A stretch of DNA of 64,000 nucleotides from Herpetosiphon geysericola (GCF_001306135.1 NZ_LGKP01000032.1:99266-163265), one strand, 5' to 3'; shown: positions 37,255 to 45,608, counted from the first letter of the stretch. Numbers and translations are program-made. The notes: generated by a model not told the origin, from the letters alone.

Positions 37255-38130
37255 TTAAATTTCAGTCTGAACGGTCGAGCGTGTGTCTTGTGGTTTAACC
37301 GCTTTGAGTTGCCGCAACGCCCGCGTATCGGCCTCGCGAATCAACTCATCAAATGTTAGGGCATCGTCGGGAAATGATGCAATTCCACACAACACATCTA
37401 CACCCAGCCTCTCGGACGCAGCAGCCTTGATGCGTTCCGCAAAAGAAACAGAATTGGCGGCATTCGTTTCGGGACTCATCACAATAAATTGGTTTGAGCT
37501 TGGTTGCTCAAAAATCATGTCGGTACGGCGCATCACATCGGCAACAACCCGGGTTAAGCTGGTAACAACATAGCGGGTCATCATTGATTTTTGCACTTCT
37601 TCGACGCTGCGATGAATCGCCAAATTGACTGATTGGGGATCGGGCTTGATCACCAAGACACTCATTGGGCGACGGTGCCGGCGACTGCGCACCATCTCGG
37701 TTTGAATTTCGTCGTTCGAGTCGTTGAGTGGCCGAATTTGACGATTGACTTGAGGCAAGGTGATGTTGATCACTGCCTGCTCGAAATCGTAGAGATCAAT
37801 CGCAACTTGGTGAGCAAAGCGCACCCCGACCAACAAAAAGACCAATTCAGTAAGTGATAAATAAATATCGACCCCAACAAACGAAACACTATTGAAAAAT
37901 GCCAAACGAATAATTGCGTAAATCGCACCCCAATAGGTCATGGCTACCAAAAGCCGCCGTTGGCGAAAATAGGGCAGCATCAGCGTGATGATAATGGCTG
38001 CTAAACCGAGAATATACACAAATGAACGTAGGTCAATAACATTCTCGCCCTGGAAGTCCAGCCGCTCGATGTTAAAAAACGCAGCAAGATAGAGAACGAG
38101 CGCAATAATTGATCGACGCAGGTACTTCAT
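37255..38130 (-). CDS. Membrane protein with a degenerate GGDEF domain
   Basis: The 291-residue protein has about four N-terminal membrane helices (residues 5-110) and a cytoplasmic domain. That domain follows GGDEF topology: EMVRSRRHRRPMSVLVIKPD, VVADVMRRTDMIFEQPSSNQFIVMSP, and VDVLCGIASFPDDALTFDEL followed by ADTRAL. The active-site motif is SSNQF (211-215) instead of GGDEF, and the metal-binding acidic residues are missing, so it should not make c-di-GMP. It heads the exopolysaccharide series, 34 bases before the sugar transferase. Together with the Wzz-GGDEF fusion it suggests regulation of polymer synthesis through catalytically dead cyclase folds. Confidence 0.8.
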   Translation of the reverse strand: MKYLRRSIIALVLYLAAFFNIERLDFQGENVIDLRSFVYILGLAAIIITLMLPYFRQRRLLVAMTYWGAIYAIIRLAFFNSVSFVGVDIYLSLTELVFLLVGVRFAHQVAIDLYDFEQAVINITLPQVNRQIRPLNDSNDEIQTEMVRSRRHRRPMSVLVIKPDPQSVNLAIHRSVEEVQKSMMTRYVVTSLTRVVADVMRRTDMIFEQPSSNQFIVMSPETNAANSVSFAERIKAAASERLGVDVLCGIASFPDDALTFDELIREADTRALRQLKAVKPQDTRSTVQTEI

Positions 38131-38440
38131 GGTGGCTTACTTTCTGGCTATATGTGCCACACTACACCAAAAGACAACACCTTGCCAAGCTGCCGCCACT
38201 TTGGATTACAACCGGAATTCACTTCCAAATTGCTTGCTTAGCGCTACTTACAATAGTACGGTGTCTTTGGCTGTGTGCCAACAGAATATTCTAAAGCGTG
38301 GGTACTAAATTTTTAATAGTACCTTCGCTTAACCATATCAAGAGAAAGGACTACCTACCAATGGTCGTCTTCTACTTTGGCCTCTGTCACTAAAAGTGTC
38401 AAGGGTGACTTTTGTCCTAAAAAAAATTTAAGTATCCAAT
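38131..38440. other. Upstream region of the exopolysaccharide cluster
   Basis: No gene is supported here. The region must contain the minus-strand promoter of the cluster. A TTGACA hexamer with repeated TGAC elements lies near 38390-38410 on the minus strand, but a matching -10 box is not convincing. Two RNA candidates follow at 38441-38701. Confidence 0.4.
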
Positions 38441-38526
38441 AAAAAAGCGATGCACTTGTTTTGGCATCGCTGCATACTGACACATCGCTATCTTCTAGGA
38501 CACCACGGTCTGTAGTTGTTCTGGCA
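38441..38526 (-). ncRNA. Candidate small RNA divergent from the SRP RNA gene
   Basis: On the minus strand TTGATC (38560-38555) and TATACT (38538-38533) are 16 bases apart, a good sigma70-type promoter. About 80 bases downstream is an intrinsic terminator: GCGATGC (38470-38464) pairs with GCATCGC (38453-38447) and is followed by TTTTTT (38446-38441). The stretch between has no convincing ORF start with a ribosome site. I do not recognise the RNA family. A short peptide gene or a spurious promoter is possible. Confidence 0.45.
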
Positions 38527-38566
38527 ATCGCAAGTATACCATGGCAGTTCAAAAGATCAACATTTT

Positions 38567-38595
38567 TTGACTTTAAGTGGCTTGTAGACTATAAT
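38567..38595 (+). promoter_or_regulatory. Sigma70-type promoter of the SRP RNA gene
   Basis: TTGACT (38567-38572) and TATAAT (38590-38595) are separated by exactly 17 bases. The predicted start at about 38602 coincides with the first base of the SRP RNA stem. Confidence 0.85.
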
Positions 38596-38601
38596 GGCGA
38601 A

Positions 38602-38701
38602 TGGGCCGGGCCCTGTGCGGCATATGCTTGCCAACTCCGCCAGGATTGAAAGATAGCAACGGTACGCTTGCCTCTATGGGTGTCACAGGCAGCCTGGCCC
38701 A
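38602..38701 (+). ncRNA. ffs: Signal recognition particle RNA, small bacterial type (4.5S)
   Basis: SRP RNA binds Ffh and targets membrane proteins. The 5' and 3' ends pair (TGGGCC with GGCCCA, then CCTGTG with CACAGG). The apical domain IV reads CCAGG, ATT, GAAA, GAT, AGCAA: a GNRA tetraloop on a 3-bp stem, flanked by the CAGG/AGCA symmetric loop that Ffh recognises, as in E. coli CAGG-UCC-GGAA-GGA-AGCA. The tetraloop is GAAA instead of GGAA and its stem has a G-U pair. The length of about 100 bases fits the short form. A near-consensus promoter precedes it and a TCTTTTT run follows at 38707-38713. Confidence 0.88.
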
Positions 38702-38751
38702 CTCGCTCTTTTTGCAGTAGTCGTCATACAATTGTATGGCGGCTACTGTTT

Positions 38752-39849
38752 TTAGGCCACATAGACATTGGTTGGTACTGCCAATTGCACCACTAAGCCG
38801 CCATCAACCCCATCGTAGACATCCAAACAGCCATTAATTTCTTGCGCCCGATAGCGCAGCCAGCGCAAACCATGGCTGCCAGTTTGAATTGGGCCATTGA
38901 GCAAGCCAACTCCGTTATCGCGCACGATTAAATAGAGCTGCTGTTCGCCGCCACGGAGGCATATTTCGACCAAGCTAGCTTTGGCATGGCGCGCCACATT
39001 GCTGAGAGTTTCTTCCAAGGCCCGCACGAATAAGGCTTCGAGGGCTGGGCTAACATGGTGGGGAATGTTTGTAGTTTGGAGTTGCACGTCAATTAATGTT
39101 GTTGCTTGCCAGCGGGCAATAATTGGTTTAAAGCGCTCGACCAAGCTTGGTTGGCTTGCTTGGGGCTTAATATCATCAATTAATAAGCCCAAATCACGGA
39201 CACCATGATGTGCCTGATGATAGACAGCTTCAACCATCGCCGAGCGCTGCGCATGATCAATAATGGTCCTGATGAGTTCAAAGCGGCGTTGGGCAGTTTG
39301 CAGGCTACTGAGCATGCGCTCAGCTGGTTGATTGCTGGTTTCGAGCGGTCGCGGCTTAATGCTGATCAATAAAATACTTGGTACGCCAAGCACCAGCATA
39401 CTAAACAACATTGGATTGGCTTGGCCAAGTTTGTTGCTGGTAAATAGCGCCACACTATAGCCCAACCATACTATACCCAAGGTAGTACTGCTGCGGCGCG
39501 ACAGTTGGCTCGTCGTTGTTGCCAAAATCAGCCAGGTATCAAATAGCCATGGGCTATACCAACTAGTGGCGATTAAAGGCATAAGCAGCGCCAGCCCAAA
39601 TTCTAGCCATTGATCAAGCCATGGCCAGCGAGGCACTGGCCAACGCCCAGCAGAACGCAAATATTGGGCCAGATAACCAAAACTTGCGATCGCTAGCCCT
39701 AAGCCCACAAACTGAGTTTGGCGCCACGCCGTCCAAGCCAGTAAGCATGGCAAAAGCCCAGTACGCAGCGCATACAGGTTGCCGCTGGCCATCAAAAAGT
39801 GGCGAATGTTGCGAATAAAGCTGTTCATGAAGCTTGCCATTGTTGGCAT
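38752..39849 (-). CDS. Orphan membrane sensor-kinase-like protein
   Basis: The 365-residue protein has about six N-terminal membrane helices and a C-terminal histidine-kinase-type ATPase domain of the NarX/LiaS group: N box EETLSNVARHAK, G1 VRDNGVGLL, G2 GSHGLRWLRYRAQ. In the dimerisation region, where these kinases carry the phospho-accepting His (HDxxxQ-like), I see AMVEAVYHQAHHGVRDLG, which lacks the usual pattern. No response regulator gene is adjacent. It may be a degenerate kinase or work with a distant partner. The start is the first ATG of the frame and is not strongly supported by a ribosome site. Confidence 0.75.
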   Translation of the reverse strand: MPTMASFMNSFIRNIRHFLMASGNLYALRTGLLPCLLAWTAWRQTQFVGLGLAIASFGYLAQYLRSAGRWPVPRWPWLDQWLEFGLALLMPLIATSWYSPWLFDTWLILATTTSQLSRRSSTTLGIVWLGYSVALFTSNKLGQANPMLFSMLVLGVPSILLISIKPRPLETSNQPAERMLSSLQTAQRRFELIRTIIDHAQRSAMVEAVYHQAHHGVRDLGLLIDDIKPQASQPSLVERFKPIIARWQATTLIDVQLQTTNIPHHVSPALEALFVRALEETLSNVARHAKASLVEICLRGGEQQLYLIVRDNGVGLLNGPIQTGSHGLRWLRYRAQEINGCLDVYDGVDGGLVVQLAVPTNVYVA

Positions 39850-40028
39850 CGTTGCGGTTGAGAAGCAGGCATGATCGACACCTTTCGTTCAAACTAGTGT
39901 AGCAGAAAGCTATGCTTGCGACAAGATTTGAACAAACTATTGACAAAGCATCAACAAAAGGTTTTAGCTCATTGCAATCAGCTAAATGATCGAGTTTAGC
40001 AGTAGGTTTTGGCTGGGGTTTGGCTAAA

Positions 40029-40057
40029 TTTGCAATTTTCGCAAAGCCGTGTATAAT
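40029..40057 (+). promoter_or_regulatory. Promoter of the tRNA-Gly gene
   Basis: TTTGCA (40029-40034) and TATAAT (40052-40057) are 17 bases apart; the tRNA begins 16 bases after the -10 box. Confidence 0.6.
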
Positions 40058-40073
40058 AGCGTCATAACGCGAT

Positions 40074-40149
<76 letters not shown>

Positions 40150-40156
40150 CGAATGA

Positions 40157-40182
40157 CTGCTGGTGAAAACCAGCAGTTTTTT
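40157..40182 (+). terminator. Intrinsic terminator after tRNA-Gly
   Basis: CTGCTGGT pairs with ACCAGCAG around GAAA, followed by TTTTTT. Confidence 0.92.
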
Positions 40183-40211
40183 CTTGTAAATTAATCACTG
40201 AAAGGGCAAGA

Positions 40212-40514
40212 ATGCTCAGCTTAAATAGCAATCAACGCCAATATTTGCGCCGCTTGGCCCACGATTTCAAGCCAATTGTGCAAGTTGGTAAGCAAGGGCT
40301 TTCAAGCACGGTGGTGGCCGCTGTTGCCGCTGCACTTGATGCACATGAACTGATCAAAGTGAAATTTGTTGAATTTAAAGAAGAACGTCGCGAATTGACC
40401 GATCAATTGGTGGCTGATACTGAGGCTGCATTGGTGGCGTTGGTTGGTAATGTGGCAATTTTATATCGGCCCAGCCGCCTTGATGATAAACAAGTGATTG
40501 TGCTACCACGTTAA
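40212..40514 (+). CDS. yhbY: YhbY/CRM-domain RNA-binding protein
   Basis: This 100-residue protein matches the bacterial single CRM domain proteins associated with ribosome assembly. Recognisable parts are LNSNQRQYLRRLAHDFKPIVQVGKQGL, with the GxxG-like VGKQG loop, then ALDAHELIKVKF and the C-terminal GNVAILYRPS. A GAAAGGGC ribosome site precedes the ATG. It lies between a tRNA terminator and a dispersed repeat and is probably transcribed alone. Confidence 0.92.
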   Translation: MLSLNSNQRQYLRRLAHDFKPIVQVGKQGLSSTVVAAVAAALDAHELIKVKFVEFKEERRELTDQLVADTEAALVALVGNVAILYRPSRLDDKQVIVLPR

Positions 40515-40536
40515 GTCTCACAAATTGCGCTTTAGT

Positions 40537-40594
40537 GGGTGCAGGGGGATGAAAACCCCCTGCGTTTCCCTCCAGGGGAGGGACGGAAGGGTGG
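40537..40594 (+). repeat. Double-hairpin dispersed repeat, copy 2
   Basis: The same plan as at 3334-3390: GGGTGCAGGGGGAT, a first hairpin (GCAGGGGG with CCCCCTGC around ATGAAAA), a second hairpin (TTCCCTCC with GGGAGGGA), and the end CGGAAGGGTGG. Both copies lie downstream of a housekeeping gene on the same strand. Confidence 0.7.
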
Positions 40595-40680
40595 CGCTCG
40601 ATTAATATCAATAGATTAAATTTAAATCGATAAACCCAACTAAGACCCAATGATAGGCTAGCAGAATTAAGGCTTTCTGC

Positions 40681-40765
40681 TATAATACATAATGTTGGGC
40701 CACGGCCCTTGATAATTTGACGCGATAGAATGCGGATGAGGCGCACAATGCAAGGTGCGCCTTTT
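40681..40765 (+). promoter_or_regulatory. Promoter with a leader terminator ahead of the DUF512 gene
   Basis: TATAAT at 40681-40686 is followed by a small GGGCC/GGCCC hairpin at about 40697 and then by an intrinsic-terminator-like hairpin: GGCGCAC (40740-40746), loop, GTGCGCC (40755-40761), then TTTT. The coding start is 45 bases further on. This could be an attenuator controlling the DUF512 gene or the end of a very short RNA. Confidence 0.45.
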
Positions 40766-40809
40766 GTGCGATTAGCCGCCGCGCTTAACGCAGTAAATAG
40801 TGATGTGCT

Positions 40810-42381
40810 ATGGAATATCAACCAAATCTTAGTAATATTCGACCAGGCAATGGCGGGGTTATTCAAGCAGTCGCAGCAGGCAGCACTGGTGCGCAACTTG
40901 GGCTACAAGCTGGTGACGCAATTCTGCAAGTCAACGGTCGGGTGATGCGCGATGTAATTGATTTTCGCTTTGCCATGACTGAGGACCAGGTTGAGTTGCT
41001 GGTGCGCCAAGCTGGCGAAGAACGCAGCATCCAATTAACCAAAAACCCCGATGATATGCTTGGCCTCGATTTTGTCGAGCCACTCTTCGACCGCCTCCGA
41101 ACCTGCAACAATAAATGCCCGTTCTGTTTTCTAACCCAAATGCCTAAAGGATTCCGCAAAACACTCTACCTTAAGGACGATGACTATCGCTTGTCGTTTT
41201 TGTATGGTAACTTTGTAACATTGACGAATCTCAAGGAGGATGACTGGGATCGGATTGCAGAACAGCGCTTAGGCCCAATGTATATTTCAGTCCACGCGAC
41301 TGATCGTACCTTGCGGGCAATTCTCCTCGGCAAACCCGATGTGCCCGATGTGCTGGCACAAATTCGGCGCTTGGGTGATTTGGGCATCGAGGTGCATACC
41401 CAAGTGGTAGCATGCCCACAGTTAAACGATGGCCCAGCCTTGGCCCAAACCATCCATGAATTGGGCCAGTTGTTTCCAATCGTCCAGAGCATTGCGATTG
41501 TGCCGGTTGGCCTAACCCGCTATCGCTTTGAAGGCAAGAAACCACAAAGCATCAAAGCCGCCATCCGTGTGCACGAAAGCGCCGAATGGATTGATAGCAA
41601 CTGGGAAGCGCAGCCAATTTGGCAAGAAGAAGCGCCAGTTGCCAACGAACTGTTTCAAGCTGCCAAAGAAGGCAATCTTGGCTTTTGCGCTCGCTTAGGC
41701 GCCGCCACCGAAGTTGAGTTGCGGCCATATCGCGGCGATGAAGCCGCTGCGGTGATCGACATTTGCGAACCGTTTCAAGAATATTACATGGCCGAACATG
41801 GCTCGGTCTTGGTCTATCCTTCCGATGAGTTTTATCTCTTGGCTGGCCGCGAACAGCCAGATGGCTCGTTGTACGAAGGCTACGATCAATTAGAAAACGG
41901 CGTTGGCTTGGTGCGCCAGTTCCAAGACGAATGGGCAGAAATTGTGCCATCGCTGCCAAACGCTGTCGATAAACCAACCCGCATGCTGCTGGCGTGTGCC
42001 ACCTTGGCCTCTCCAGTCTTGCAACAAGTCGCCGAGCAACTTAGTCGAATCGAAAACCTGACTGTTGAATTATGCCCTGTCGTCAATCAATTCTTTGGCG
42101 ATATGGTGACCGTTTCGGGCTTGCTAACCGGCGGCGATGTTGTTGCTGAATTACAAAAGCATGGCCCGGCTGATATTGTGATGCTGCCGAAAGTGATGTT
42201 TGATCACTCCGGAACTCGCACAATTGACGAATGGACTGTTGAACAAATTGCAACCGCACTTGGTGCGCAGGTGACCATGGCCCGCATGCCGCATGAAATT
42301 CGGCGGGTCGTGCGCCAACTTAGCCGCCAAGCAAAACCGCGCTCGCAGCGCCGTTTCATGGCTCAGGCTTCAATGCGCTAG
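40810..42381 (+). CDS. DUF512 family protein: PDZ plus radical-SAM-like Fe-S domain
   Basis: The 523-residue protein starts with a PDZ-like domain (VIQAVAAGSTGAQLGLQAGDAILQ...), then a cysteine cluster CNNKCPFCF typical of radical-SAM-related iron-sulfur proteins, and the DUF512 C-terminal part (FLNQFFGDMVTVSGLLTGGDV-type region, here VNQFFGDMVTVSGLL, and MLPKVMFDHSGTRTIDEWT). This family often sits next to der, as here four genes upstream of it, but its biochemical role is not established to my knowledge. It is followed after about 45 bases by an HD-GYP gene. Confidence 0.88.
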   Translation: MEYQPNLSNIRPGNGGVIQAVAAGSTGAQLGLQAGDAILQVNGRVMRDVIDFRFAMTEDQVELLVRQAGEERSIQLTKNPDDMLGLDFVEPLFDRLRTCNNKCPFCFLTQMPKGFRKTLYLKDDDYRLSFLYGNFVTLTNLKEDDWDRIAEQRLGPMYISVHATDRTLRAILLGKPDVPDVLAQIRRLGDLGIEVHTQVVACPQLNDGPALAQTIHELGQLFPIVQSIAIVPVGLTRYRFEGKKPQSIKAAIRVHESAEWIDSNWEAQPIWQEEAPVANELFQAAKEGNLGFCARLGAATEVELRPYRGDEAAAVIDICEPFQEYYMAEHGSVLVYPSDEFYLLAGREQPDGSLYEGYDQLENGVGLVRQFQDEWAEIVPSLPNAVDKPTRMLLACATLASPVLQQVAEQLSRIENLTVELCPVVNQFFGDMVTVSGLLTGGDVVAELQKHGPADIVMLPKVMFDHSGTRTIDEWTVEQIATALGAQVTMARMPHEIRRVVRQLSRQAKPRSQRRFMAQASMR

Positions 42382-42427
42382 CCCACCAACCACCTGCGAG
42401 TGCTACCCAAGCCAGTGGAGCATGAGT

Positions 42428-44143
42428 ATGACATCGCAGACGGTTGTGCAGGATAGTGCCTTTGAGTTGGAACACGTATTGGCGGTGATTGAACGGGCCG
42501 ATGCAATTGCCAGTAGCATGACGCTTGACCCATTACTGAATCGCATGTTGGATTTATTGATCGAGATCGCTGGCGGCGAGGCGGGAACACTCTATCTGGT
42601 TGAAGCAGATGAGATTGTTTTTCAGGTCGTCCACGGCGATCCAGCCAGCCAACATTTGATTGGCGTGCGCTTGCCGATTGATGTTGGCTTGGTTGGCGCA
42701 ACGATTGCGGCAACCCAGCCACTCTGGATCGAAGATATAAACAACGATCCGCGCTGGGATCGGCGTTTGGGCGAGGCCAACAGCTTGCAATTGCGCTCAC
42801 TTTTGTCGTTGCCGCTCTTGCTCGAACAACAGGTCGTTGGCGTGATTCAGATTTTTAATCCGCAACGCTCAGAGCCACGTTTGCTTAAACTATTGGGCAA
42901 TCGGATGGCTGCTGAAGTGGAAAAAGCGCGCTTATTGAAAAAAAGCCAGCAACGCGAATCGCGCTTGAGCGCCTTGGTTGAGATTGTTGGCCATATTGGC
43001 TCGACGCTCGACCGCACAACCTTGCTGAATCTGATCATCGATTATGCGCGGATTTTGCTCGATGCTGAAGCTAGCTCGCTGTTTTTGACCGAGCCTGAAA
43101 GCGGCGATTTAATTTTGCAGCATTCGACTGGCTATATGCACGAACGGGTGCAGGCTGTGCGCTTGGCCAAGGGCCGTGGCATCGCTGGTTATGTTGCCGC
43201 CACTGGCGAGACGATCTGCGTTGGCGATGTCAAACGTGATCAACGCCACGATGGCAGCGTCGATGAGATGACTGGCTTTGCTACGCGCTCGATTTTGGCA
43301 GTGCCATTGCAGACCCGTTGCATTACCTTTGGCCGCGAACGTGCGCAATCTGAGGAGCATCTGATTGGTTGCATCGAGGTTTTGAATAAACGCGATGGCC
43401 GATTTGATGATGATGATATCTTGTTGTTGCAAACCTTGGCGCGTCAAGCAGCGACGGTACTGGAAATTGCCGATTTGTACGCCGATGTCAACGAGCTGTT
43501 TCTCGATGTTATTCAAGCCCTGACGGCGGCGATCGATGCCAAAGACCCATATACCGAAGGTCATTCTATGCGGGTGTCGGAATTTGCGGTGGCGATTGCT
43601 GAAGAGTTGGAGCTTGAACCAAGCTTTATTCACCATCTGCGGATTGGCGCGATTTTGCACGATGTTGGCAAAATTGGCATTAGCGATGGGGTGCTGAAAA
43701 AGCCCGGGCGTTTAACCGACGCTGAATTTGGCGAGATGAAATCGCATCCAGAAATTGGCGAACGGATTCTTGGCCATATTCGCATGTTGCAAACTGAGCT
43801 GCCAGTGATCATTCAGCATCACGAGCGGCTTGATGGCAGTGGCTACCCGTATGGTTTAGCCCGAGGCCAAATTTCACTTGGCGGGCGAATTGTGGCCGTC
43901 GCCGATGCCTTTGATGCCATGACCTCTGACCGACCGTATCGCAGAGGCTTACCAATTGAAGAAGCGTTTCGGCGGTTGCGCGCAGGTGCCGACACAGAGT
44001 TTGATGCAGTCTGTGTTGAAGCGCTCTGGCAAGCAATAAATCGTGGGCGAGTTCGCTCGCAACGCCTGCGTGATGATAGCGGCGAACATCGGATTATCAA
44101 CGATGTCGCGCCATTTCGTACTCCCCTAACACCATCGGCTTGA
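42428..44143 (+). CDS. GAF-GAF-HD-GYP cyclic-di-GMP phosphodiesterase
   Basis: I choose ATG 42428 because GGAG at 42417-42420 is seven bases away; ATG 42422 is too close to it. The 571-residue cytoplasmic protein has two GAF domains (about 25-165 and 180-345) and an HD-GYP domain. Metal-binding residues are intact: AILHDVGKIG (HD at 411-412), HPEIG, and HHERLDGSGYP with GYP at 472-474. It should hydrolyse c-di-GMP in response to a ligand bound by the GAF domains. It is the only apparently active c-di-GMP enzyme in the window, which contrasts with the two degenerate GGDEF proteins in the exopolysaccharide cluster. Confidence 0.92.
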   Translation: MTSQTVVQDSAFELEHVLAVIERADAIASSMTLDPLLNRMLDLLIEIAGGEAGTLYLVEADEIVFQVVHGDPASQHLIGVRLPIDVGLVGATIAATQPLWIEDINNDPRWDRRLGEANSLQLRSLLSLPLLLEQQVVGVIQIFNPQRSEPRLLKLLGNRMAAEVEKARLLKKSQQRESRLSALVEIVGHIGSTLDRTTLLNLIIDYARILLDAEASSLFLTEPESGDLILQHSTGYMHERVQAVRLAKGRGIAGYVAATGETICVGDVKRDQRHDGSVDEMTGFATRSILAVPLQTRCITFGRERAQSEEHLIGCIEVLNKRDGRFDDDDILLLQTLARQAATVLEIADLYADVNELFLDVIQALTAAIDAKDPYTEGHSMRVSEFAVAIAEELELEPSFIHHLRIGAILHDVGKIGISDGVLKKPGRLTDAEFGEMKSHPEIGERILGHIRMLQTELPVIIQHHERLDGSGYPYGLARGQISLGGRIVAVADAFDAMTSDRPYRRGLPIEEAFRRLRAGADTEFDAVCVEALWQAINRGRVRSQRLRDDSGEHRIINDVAPFRTPLTPSA

Positions 44144-44237
44144 GCAGGCTGGGTCATTCGGGCATTTGCGCGGGCTAATGGTGGGGTTGGTTGTCAGCAG
44201 ATTGCTGCTTGACATAGATTTAGTCTGATGAAAGGAA

Positions 44238-44258
44238 AACTCGCACTTTGCGCGAGTT
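44238..44258 (+). promoter_or_regulatory. Hairpin next to a ribosome site
   Basis: AACTCGC and GCGAGTT pair around a 7-base loop, ending ten bases before the start of the THUMP methyltransferase gene and touching its AAGAG ribosome site. It may tune translation. Confidence 0.3.
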
Positions 44259-44267
44259 GTAAGAGAT

Positions 44268-45608
44268 ATGCCATTCCAACGCCCAAAACGCCGTAGCCCA
44301 GAGCGCGGCCCGCAATCAAACTCACGCCCTGCGCGGCCTGGCCGACCTAGCGCACGCTCAACTGGCGCGCCAAGTCGTGGCCAACGCAATGATTCCGCTA
44401 GCCGCCCAACTGGCGCGCCAAGCCGTGGCCCACGCCATGATCCTGCTGGCCGCCCAACTGGCGCGCCAACACCAGCTGGAGCACCGCGCCGTCGTGCCTT
44501 TGTGCACCTGCCAACCGTTGATATGAGCCGCCCGTTGTTTGCGGTGCAAACTCAACCTGGAGTTGGCCAATTGTTGTTGGCTGAAATTAATGCCACCTTG
44601 CAAAAACCAATGTTGGTTGCTCAGCGCCATGTCACCCAAAAAGATGATATGTTGCTGTTTCACACCGACACTAACTCCAAAGAATTGTTTAATTTGCGCA
44701 CTGCCGAAGATTTATTCGTCGTCGCAGCGCGGGCCTTCAACATTGCGCCCGATCAAGGCGGCTTGAAGCAAATTCACGCTTCGGTCAAAAATAGTATGCT
44801 AGTGCCAACTGCGCTGCGGGTTTTCACCCTCAACGGCGGACGCACGCCCAAAGTAACCACGTTTCGGGTGGTTACGCGGGTAACTGGCAAGCAAGATTTT
44901 GCCCGTAAAGCAGTTGGCATTGCAGTGGCCGATGCGGTGCGCGATTCGTGGCCAGGCCGCTGGAAGTTGGTCGAAGAAGAAGCCGATGTAGAAGTTTGGG
45001 TTACGCTGTTTGGCAGCGAAATTGTGGTTGCAATTCGGCTCTCGACTGGCGGAATGCGCCATCGGATTAACCGAATTGTCGATCGGCCTGCTGCGTTGCG
45101 CCCAGCAATTGCGGCGGCGATGGTTCGGCTTTCCAATCCACAGCCCAACGATGTATTTTTGGATGCGATGGCTGGCACGGGTACGATCATTGCTGAACGG
45201 GCAGCAGTTGGGCCGTTTGAGCGGCTGATTGCTGGCGATAAAAGCCGTGAAGCCGTCAAAGCCTTGAGCAGAAATCTAGCAAGTGTCGGCGGCGATTTAG
45301 CAATTCGCCGTTTAGATGCAACTGACTTACCATTCCAACCAGGCGAAATCAACAAACTCGTCACCAATTTGCCCTTTGGTAAACAAGTCAACAATATCGA
45401 TGAATTGCATCAATTGTATTCAGGGGTGTGTGCTGAATGGGCGCGAATTGTTGCGCCTGGTGGCATCATCGTTGCGCTAGCCGCCGAAATCGATGTGCTA
45501 CGCGAAAAGATCAATGCTACCCCTGAATTACGGGTTCGTGGTACTTTCCCAATCGCTGTGTTGGGCCAAACTGCCACGATTGTGCAACTTGAACGTCGTA
45601 GAATGTAG
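44268..45608 (+). CDS. THUMP-domain RNA guanine-N2 methyltransferase family protein
   Basis: The 446-residue protein has a disordered, Arg/Pro/Gly-rich N-terminus (residues 1-77) containing 16-residue tandem repeats of the type RPTGAPSRGPRHDPAG. A THUMP-like region follows (about 90-265). The Rossmann methyltransferase domain then shows the SAM motif DAMAGTGTI at 299-307 and the catalytic motif TNLPFG at 366-371, a variant of NPPY. This matches the Trm14/RlmL family that makes N2-methylguanosine in tRNA or rRNA. The target RNA cannot be decided. It precedes der by about 40 bases. Confidence 0.85.
   Translation: MPFQRPKRRSPERGPQSNSRPARPGRPSARSTGAPSRGQRNDSASRPTGAPSRGPRHDPAGRPTGAPTPAGAPRRRAFVHLPTVDMSRPLFAVQTQPGVGQLLLAEINATLQKPMLVAQRHVTQKDDMLLFHTDTNSKELFNLRTAEDLFVVAARAFNIAPDQGGLKQIHASVKNSMLVPTALRVFTLNGGRTPKVTTFRVVTRVTGKQDFARKAVGIAVADAVRDSWPGRWKLVEEEADVEVWVTLFGSEIVVAIRLSTGGMRHRINRIVDRPAALRPAIAAAMVRLSNPQPNDVFLDAMAGTGTIIAERAAVGPFERLIAGDKSREAVKALSRNLASVGGDLAIRRLDATDLPFQPGEINKLVTNLPFGKQVNNIDELHQLYSGVCAEWARIVAPGGIIVALAAEIDVLREKINATPELRVRGTFPIAVLGQTATIVQLERRRM

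Noticed and set aside
38355..38552. 65-codon open frame overlapping the candidate small RNA
   Set aside because: No ribosome site, and it runs through a clear intrinsic terminator stem and T-run.
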